Source: Strix aluco
Taxonomy: Eukaryota > Chordata > Aves > Strigiformes > Strigidae
Assembly: GCF_031877795.1 (NCBI RefSeq)
Contig: NC_133934.1
Span: forward strand, 25,981,716 to 26,045,715
Reading direction: 5' to 3'
DNA: 64,000 nt
Below the pieces are notes generated by a model that searched no databases, was not told where the DNA came from, and saw only the letters and a list, made by a program, of their open reading frames with translations. Both the position numbers and the translations under genes were made by a program. Below, piece by piece: positions 55,789-64,000 of this stretch (its first letter is position 1; each line of letters opens with the position of its first letter).

Positions 55789-58700
55789 GGATATAAGTAT
55801 ATTGATAAACATGACCACGCACATGTCATATGTTTACCAATATACTTACATTCTATGATCAACAGTATCATCTTAAATATAAAGACATTAAAAAGACATT
55901 TATAAAAAGAAACGTGTCTTTTTCTGACATAAAAAGAAAAATTCAGCAGAAAGTAGCAGTGTGTCATTGATTACTGATCTCTCCATCTATTAGCAAGACA
56001 AATACGTCCCTGTTACAGACTGGATCAACGAGTGAATAATATGCCTTTTACTTTGCTCACCTGTCTGATCTGGATTTTTAACTTAGTAAATTCCTATGGC
56101 TAAAAACAATGTTGTTGAACCTTTCGGCTTTCAATGTGTTGGGTTAAAGGCCATTGCTGAGGCCATCAGCAGGTTCTCCAACTCAGTAGCAATAATGATG
56201 GTGATAAGAGTAATCCTTGCTTTTCCACTTCCTCCTACCTCTTATACCTACCACACCTGCTTGTGTAGCCAACCTCCTTACACAGAAGTCACATAAACAC
56301 TGTGCTGTGGTTAATGCTTTCTCCAAGTGCAGCTTCAGCTAGCTGGAGATGAGGAAGAGCATAGCTCAGAAGTGCTTTGTCTCTCCTCATCTTGCCTGTC
56401 TGATCCAGGGCAGGCATTAAGGTAACTCTTGCAAGCAGACCAAGGGCAGATGGTAGCATTAGCCCCAGTGGAGCTCAGGCTGGAACGCTTCCTCTTTGAG
56501 GCTCTTGTTATCGGTGGTCCGAAATGCACGTGACTCAGGGGAGCAGCTGGTACTGTGATACAAAGATGATGCTCTTTGATCAAGCAGCACCTGGTACACA
56601 CTTCTTACCTCCGCCCTACCTCCTTCTTGGGGAAAAAAACAGGTTTTATCAAGTTGATGTAGTCTATAAGTGTCTTTGTCAATTCTGTGAATTGAATCAT
56701 CCTGGTGTTTTTCAGTACTCAGCTGTTCACGTGTGGCACTTCTAATGCAGCCAGCTCCTCCCTGTTGAGCAAACTAGTCTTTAACATTCTAGAGACTTTG
56801 TAGAGACAACCCTAGCACTCAGAAGTAGACCACAACCTCCTTCCACAGCCTAAGTAACCAAAAGGACTTCTAGCTAGCAAGCTTTCCTGTAACTGCAGTG
56901 TCGTTAGCCACTGAACCACCCACAAACACAAGTAGTAATGAGTTGAATCTGACCTTATCAGATGAAGGGGGAAGTGCTTCTTTGCAGGAAGTGAAGCAAA
57001 ACTAAAGCAGAAAGTGCTTTTATTATTTTCACAGAGTATTTAGCTTTGAGACAGTATTCCTTTGAGAAATGTTATTCAAAACCTAACATGATGAAAGGCA
57101 CGATCTAGATCTAAGTTCCTGCCACTCTGGCCACATCCTCTAATAATGTCATGTAACATTGCAATTTCATGTATTTGGCATTAATTCCCTGTATCACATC
57201 CAGCTTTCACCTCACTGCCAGCAGTCCTTCTGACAGGAAGACTCCATTGTGACTTGGAAAGCAAGCCTGCTTCTATACAGAGCAGCACTGGAACAAGGTA
57301 TTTGGGGTTTCTCAAGATACCAAATCTTTTTCTTTCAGTCATTGACCCAGAGATTAAGGAAAGGGATAACTTCATCTCAAAGTCTCCTGGATCTCATATA
57401 TTGTCTCACAGAGCAACCAACAATCTGCAAAGTTGTTCCATATCTTCTTTCTACCCTTTAATACATAACACTTAAGATAATGAAAGCAAAAGGAGTGCTA
57501 GCAGATTGATATCAGTGGTTACTCCCACCTCTAAGAACACAAGTTAAATTTGCACAGGAATGGGCCGTGACTTTTTTTTTTCTGCTTCTAAAAGATGAGT
57601 TTTGGTGAACCCAACATCCTGGAAGGACAAAGCATGCTGCTGATCAGCCATAATACTGTATAAATGAAGGCACTGAATACCAGTGAGCACCCCCTTAGCA
57701 ACACATCCTATGACAACCTTAGAAATGTCTTATTTTTAACCTGAGAGTAAATGTTGTCCCAGGAAACAATTAAGGTGAGCAGGTACATAGCAGACAGGGA
57801 TATGGGAAGATAAAGGTTTACCTGAGAGACAGTTGACAAGTGTCAGAAGAAGAAATGGTCCAGTACTGAAGTGGTTGGAGGAGCCCCTGTAGAAAGGAAG
57901 AAGCTGCACTACAGAAAGGCTGACAGGGCCTCTGGGAAAGGGCCTGCTCACTCAGCAGAGGCTTGTGGTGTACAAATGGCAAACAGCTGAACTCAGATGA
58001 TCTGAGAACTGCTCTCATCTGTCACGGACTTCCCAAGTCATGCTATCTGTTTCTGCCCCCTGAAATCCTCATTTTAGAATAGTAATGATAACAACTTTTC
58101 TTCATTGTAAGTCCTCATAAAATCTACGGATTAGAATCACTTAAAAAGTGGTCAGTATTTTTATTTACTGTATTACACTGTCCTGTAACCCAGCTAGTCT
58201 CTCTCAAAAGCCAAACAATCTAGCTCAATTATTAATTTATTATGGCAGTACCCCATCTTTTGTAAGCAACGCTGTTCAAAATTTTTTCGTTAACTCTGTT
58301 CTCAATATACAACTTCATTGTTTATGGTTCCACACGAAGCACAAAAATCGAACTGCTCTTCAGTACATCAATTTTTTAACACATTAAAAAGATAGCATGA
58401 CATGATATTGAGTTTCCAATAAAATTCCATTCAATTTAAATAGATGTAGAGAAGGACCTTCTTAAGCTTTTAACCTAAAAAATTCACCATGAACAGTAAC
58501 ATAATCTGTGCAAGTAGCCATAACCTTGTCTATGCAATTGAGGTATTAGTCTGTATTACTTATTCGAGTAGCATCTCTTCTGTTTCTAGGCATTACAAGT
58601 ATTGCCAGGAAGAGGTATCTCTTACTGCACATTTTTTTTCAGACTTGTTTCCTTACATCTGGACTTCCTGAAACAATTACTGGAGTACAGAGGCTGGAGA

Positions 58701-59210
58701 AGGTTAGAAGTGGGAGACTAGTTTTAGTTCCAAGCTGAAACCAACTTCTTGTTATTCCTTGTGACAGGTGTAATAATGACAGAGTGATCAATTTCTTTTG
58801 TTTGGGGAATGTGATCAGCAAACTATTTATTTCAAACGTGATTTTCTTCAGAGATCATTTGCAAATTGCTTCTTCCTCCGCCCCTATCAGAAACAAATAT
58901 CAGCATAATGCTGAAGTCCAGAACACAATATTCTACACCAGAAAAATAGTGTCAGAATTTGCACTTAGGCCTTCAGGGACACTCAGTGTTTAAAAGGCTA
59001 ACACATTAGTTTATAGATGACTCTTGGTAGCAGAAGGAATATTGATTTTGTTTCCCTCCCACCTACCTCTCACAAAACACATTTTCCAGTTTGCTATCTC
59101 ATATACTTGACTAAAAGAAGTAGTAATTTATTTTGAGCAGATATTGCATACTATTAATTCTAAAAATATGAGGCAAACAGAATAATTGGAGCTGTATGGT
59201 AATTACTTAC

Positions 59211-59315
59211 CTTCTACCGTTGATGCACCCACATGACAATGCTCTTGTTCAGGAATTATGAACAGTATCTTTGTGCTCTGTGCAGTAAGTGGACTCTCTT
59301 GTTTGCTGGTTTTCA
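59211..59315 (-). other. Orphan exon candidate (35 codons, phase 1-1)
   Basis: On the minus strand this segment lies between an acceptor-like aacttttaatag and a strong donor, GAAG|gtaagtaa. It is 105 bases long, and one frame is open throughout (2 + 34 codons + 1), with peptide QESPLTAQSTKILFIIPEQ in the middle. I do not recognise the sequence. Position and strand would fit TMEM156, which follows FAM114A1 in mammals, but I see no convincing match to it. A non-coding or chance origin is quite possible. The polypyrimidine tract is weak. Confidence 0.3.
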
Positions 59316-62300
59316 CTATTAAAAGTTAAAATCATTTTTATCCATATTATTAAACAGCAAATACATCTGCAGAGTGCTAAACATTGAATCTGCAAGTTCA
59401 AAAATAATTGAGACCTATCTGAACACAAGGCAGAGGTGGACAGCCAGTTTTTCAGTGGGATTGCAATGCCTAGAGATGCAGATACATGTCAGGAACTCCT
59501 GAAAGCACTAACCATGTTTTGTATCCTGTCCCTGACCATCCGTAACTTCTGCAGACCTACAAATGGGTTTCTACTGAGTTCATAACAAGAGGATGAATGG
59601 GATTTAGCTACATCCCTTCTCCACTGACTATATCATTTGGGCTTCTCTCTTTACAGATGCAATTAAAAAGTAGAGTGTGGATCTTGGAAATTAAGAAACT
59701 GAATATGAAAAGCAAAGTTAAAATAAAACTGGGGTAGTTTTAAAAATAGCAATGGATCTTGTTTCGCCCTCAGGATGAACCTGGAGAGAAGGGGAATGTA
59801 GGCTGATATTCCCTTCAGAGCCTGTGTTCTGCATGCATGCAAACTGAGCAGAGAAATGGCCCCTTGTGCATCAGTGCTCTATGGAAAGCATACAAGGGGC
59901 TATAAAAAGCTCCCTAAAATTACCTACATCCTATAGATTTTATCTTCCCATCTGAAAAATAAGGGAAAGCCCCAAATGGTAATAAGGCTTCACATTTTTC
60001 TCTGAAAATGTTTCTTCTCAGAAACATGTAAATCTGTGTTAAATATTGAATACTGTAACAAGCTTTGCTTTTCCCATCATTATTCATCTAAGTTGCAGAG
60101 GAAAAGACGATTATTATTCAGCTATGTCAGGAACTGAGAAGAATCAGAATCAAATAGGTGATGCTTTACTTGGCCATCATTAAACAAATTTCTCCTTTCT
60201 TGGCTTTGCATCTATTTGCTGCTGTAGAATATGTATCTTGCCTGTCCTCTTTGCTAAAAAGAAAATGTATTGCAGAATACAAGGAGGAGTGAGTGAATTC
60301 ACTGGGATACCAGCCCTGACAGTATTGAGTCAGCATTTGCTTCTGTTTCTACCCCGTCAACTAACCTGAAGCTGTAGCAACACATCAGAGAGATGGCAGA
60401 ATTTTGCCTGTTTCCTCTAATCTTGTAGGAGAGGAGCTGTTATTTTAATAGGATAGCACAGAAAACAATACAGGAATTCAAATGCCTTAGAGGAAATTTG
60501 TCTTGTTGTTTCTTATGTGCAAATTACAGCTGTCAAACCCACTTATGTCAAATGCTATGAATGCCACAAAATCTAAACAGTCCAGAAAACAACTGCAGGC
60601 CAGAAACCCTGAGGTTTTATTCTCTGAGTCCTGGTTGTCACCATGATCCTGCAATGTCCTTCTTTCGGGATGAGTTATAAAATTACTATCCATCAGAATT
60701 AAATTTGCATTACTGTGAGCCCAACAAGTGAGTCAAGGAATCCTGTATTTGTATCCTAAAATGTAATGAACCAAACTGTGACTGCATGAGCCAATGGAGT
60801 ATCACTGAAAATGAAAGTATACCATCTGAGCAACATAGAACAAGGCATTATGTTTCAACTAAGGTTGCCCACACAGAGTGTAGAGTAATAACATGATAAT
60901 ATTAACAATGTGATTCCCTGTCTGCACGGTCCCATTCTAGCATAGGAATGGGACCAGGCCTTTTTTTTTTTTCAAAATAGGCCTTATGCTGCTTTCAAAA
61001 TAGGATAAAAATAAACAAGGAATGTCATTCTTAGGCTAGAAAAAGAAGATCTAAAAGGGAATTTATAGTGATAGACTTCTAGTAAGATAAATTGACACTT
61101 AAATATAACCCATATAATTATATTAATGAAATTTCCACTGTGAAAAAACCCTGCTAGGCAGATTCAGTCTAGGTATTAAACACCCTGATTTATACAATCT
61201 GTTTCTTATGCAACTTTTTAATTTTTTAATAATGTAGTGTACTGTTCACACACACTGCCTGCTCCCAACAAGTAATTCTGTGCTGTGTTCCCAGGCTTAA
61301 TTTTTGAGGGGGGATATAGCTATATGAGAATAGCTATACTTAATCTGTTACTGGTAGTGGAAAAGGTACTAAAGTGGTTTAGGGAAAGTGGGCTCAGGAG
61401 AAGGTATAACAGCAGGGTAAGTATAGCTGCCTTCCCTTTCTCTGGAACTGAGGCTGATTTAAGCAGTAAGCTGCACATGACTTGTTGGCAGTTTCTATCT
61501 GGGTTCTTTTAAAACACTGTGGGGAATACTGTCTAGTCCTCCTAATTGCTATTATTAATTTATTAAATTGTTGCAAAACCTCTTCTACTGCCTCTTCGAT
61601 TTGAGAAAGCTCCTCAAAGAAATTCTTGCAATCAAAGTCTCTTATGTGGGAATCTCCCTAAGATTCTCTGTCATGAACACAAAGCAAGCAATTGACTTTT
61701 CTTTTATGGATTATTTTCCATGTGCTACTACTATCAAGTTCTATTTGATACAAAAATGCTCTGTGTCTGGAAATACAGATCGGCCACTTAAAGAGTACTT
61801 ACTTCTCGCACTACAGAAAAAGCATCCTGTACTCTTTTCCTTTTCTTGTGGCTGCATTTAAGGGCAACTGTACTTTGTCAATTCGTACCATTCAAGGGAC
61901 GGTTTTACATAAACGCAATGGCAGGACCAGATCCCAAGTCTAGAAAACGCGTTCTGTACAGCCCACTCACTAATGTCTCCTTTTTTGGCTTAACAGCACA
62001 GACAATGGTTAGTCAACATTTATGACCAGAATGCTTTAAAGCCCCCCTATCCTCACTATATGTGCTCAATTCTTTGTAGTACCATGAATTTGGAAGGCTG
62101 TAACTTTAATCCTACTCTAGAGAACATATATACATTTTTCCTCCTTTATTCTGGCCACCAGACTTAATGGTAATGATTCATGCGCATAGAGTCACTAACA
62201 GTTTCACAAAACTAGCACCCATGCTGTAAATTATCTTTTTGTAGGACCACAGTTATATTAAGACAGTAATTTCCTGAGTTTACCCAGGAAATCATTCTCA

Positions 62301-64000
62301 TTCTCGAAGTATAGGTTTTGTTCTTTTTCTTCCCTTACCCTTTCTGAACTTTGGATAACCTTTTAGTAATATCTATACATCTTTTCAGCTATATGATATA
62401 CTGACACATCCTCTCAGGTATATAGTTATTTAGTCTCATTACCGTGTTTCCAGGGTGGTTGTATTGTCTTCAGTGGACCTCAATGTTTTGTTTCAAGATT
62501 CCAAGCTATGCACTAACGGTAGTGAAAATATTATCAAGGGCCGTCGAAGAAGTCAGCTATAGCTATTTATAATCCATTATCACAGTAGCAAATCTTAAAC
62601 TTAGCATCTGTGGAAAGAATAAACTCTTTTCATATAGTCTTGATTCCACTTTAAATTATGTTAGTATAAATTGGGGAAATTGACTGCACTGACTGGAATT
62701 ATGGTGTGTGAAATCAAGGAATTTCATATTAAAATAAAACTCATTACAACAGTTCATACAACTAAGCATCTTTCCGGGTTAAATGTATGGATTGAAGTGG
62801 GAGGAACATAGAAGTAAGAATGACAGACCAATAAGGGATTCCTATTCTCTTCAGTAAAATCTAGTAAAACGAGATTTGAATTTCCATAAAACTCCATCAT
62901 CAAAAATGCCTTTGGATATACAACATTAAAAATGCCATGTGAACATGCTGATAAAACAGGTATGGTGTTAGTGAAGCTACTCAAGACAAAAGATGTCAGA
63001 AAGACAATTCCTTTCCTGCGGGATGAAAATAATGAGCTCATAAATATATCTTGGAGGTAGCCAGTGCTTTAAAAGTGAGGAGCATAAATTGTACTCACAG
63101 GAGAGTTCAGACAGACAAGGAGCTATTCACTCTTTTCTAGGTAAAATTGAAATGCCATGACTTACTGAGTTGTAGAGAGGAATTACTGAGTCTCCTCTTA
63201 ACTCCTGAAGAACTAACAAGACAAACAGCTAAGTACCCAAGCCTAGCTAAATTTAAAACCATTTTTTCGTTTGCTGGCTTTTTAGTTATTCTTGTTTTGG
63301 AGGGAAGTTCGTTTGCCATTCAGAGCTATTATTCTATGTGTTCACGTTATTTTTTAAAGATAGAACTCCCTTCGTGAAACAAGAATCCATGGAATTTATT
63401 AAAGCATATGACTCTTTGAGCAATATCTGTAACACTCAGAGCTACAGCTCCTAATTTCCCCTCACAGAGATTTGTTATCAAATTGTAATTTCTGGAACCA
63501 AAACTTTGAGTTTAGCCATGCCATTTAATTGATCTGTGATAAACATATTACAGTCTCAGAAGACCACACTTTAATTCCTATCTGAAACAAGAAAATTGCA
63601 CTTTGTGAGAATTTTCCCCTAGAAATAGGCTACAGAGTGCCAGCAGAGCCATTCTCTGGGTCCTGCTACAGCCATACATTCCATCCTTTGGTAGCAGATT
63701 TTATAAACACATAGAGCATACATATACGTATGCATATGTACATGTCTGTATAGTTTTCATACACACACAAAACACTCAGCTGCCAAACCTTAAATGTGGC
63801 ACACAACATGACCAAAAATTAAAAGGAGGTAAAAAGTCATTAATGCAAGACTTTTGGAAGACTGGGAGAAGCATTCCCACATGATATAAATTAGTCTTCT
63901 TATAGTTTTATTATCAGAATTATTTCTTTATGATATAAAAATGTTTCCATAAAATAAGCCAGATCAAATTTGTGTAGGATCAAGGTAACTCTGAAATAAA
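59316..64000. other. Unannotated AT-rich region to the window end
   Basis: No gene, RNA or mobile element recognised. Short open frames on both strands lack splice context or resemblance to known proteins. A T-rich run near 60961-60972 and a CA/TA-rich stretch at about 63719-63770 are the only simple repeats noted. Confidence 0.55.

Larger units (their letters stand above)
46399..59210. other. Intergenic or intronic region without a recognised gene
   Basis: AT-rich, with many short unrelated open frames. By mammalian gene order this would be the 3' part of TMEM156 (minus strand), but no TMEM156-like exon is recognised. It contains a pyrimidine-rich stretch (about 48790-49080), a CR1-like 3' end (about 49215-49262), a stop-free segment (53813-54268), a CpG-retaining patch (54835-55012), a 24-A tract, a 37-bp diverged tandem repeat and a CA-rich microsatellite. 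Confidence 0.55.

Noticed and set aside
57254-57475. Plus-strand frame after a good acceptor (ctttttctttcag, then VIDPEIKERDNFISK)
   Set aside because: The peptide is plausible-looking, but two overlapping frames are open, no donor or partner exon is found, and there is no recognised homologue.
60905-61015. Minus-strand acceptor-like cttctttttctag followed by an open stretch
   Set aside because: The frame runs into a homopolymer and no donor follows; not supported as a TMEM156 exon.

Overview
The window is vertebrate and almost certainly avian nuclear DNA. It has long introns with GT/AG splice sites, fragments of CR1 LINEs (the dominant bird retrotransposon), and a short Toll-like receptor of the bird TLR1-like type. 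The species cannot be fixed from the sequence alone. No bacterial-type operon, CRISPR array or phage-like region is present.

Layout. Bases 1-724 lie 3' of the receptor gene and hold nothing recognised beyond a T tract. Bases 762-2735 (minus strand) are the single coding exon of a TLR1/6/10-family receptor matching avian TLR1LB (TLR1 type 2). Its poly(A) signal lies 31 bases past the stop, and a 3' splice site with a short leader lies upstream of the start. Bases 2799-8370 are intergenic or hold unidentified 5' exons of the receptor. A CpG island covers about 8370-9500 and is the likely promoter and exon 1 of the next gene. Thirteen coding exons of FAM114A1 (NOXP20) follow on the plus strand from 11330 to 43652. 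I assembled them by joining consensus splice sites, which gives a continuous 558-codon frame. Its 3' UTR probably runs to about 46.4 kb. The remaining 17.6 kb is AT-rich and has no gene I can name. By mammalian synteny TMEM156 (minus strand) would be expected there, but only one isolated, exon-like open segment (59211-59315) stands out.

Function. The two named genes are neighbours, not partners in a pathway. The receptor is a surface pattern-recognition protein that would pair with TLR2 and signal through its cytoplasmic TIR domain. FAM114A1 is an intracellular DUF719 protein. Their head-to-head order matches the TLR10-TLR1-TLR6-FAM114A1 cluster of mammals.

Most notable observations: a sharp CpG contrast inside the receptor exon (38 CpG in bases 1021-1740 against 5 in 2041-2760, counted by hand), as expected if the 3' half has been homogenised by gene conversion with a paralogue; tandem splice acceptors in FAM114A1; a four-codon upstream ORF in the receptor leader; and the orphan exon candidate. 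I found no convincing new biological system.
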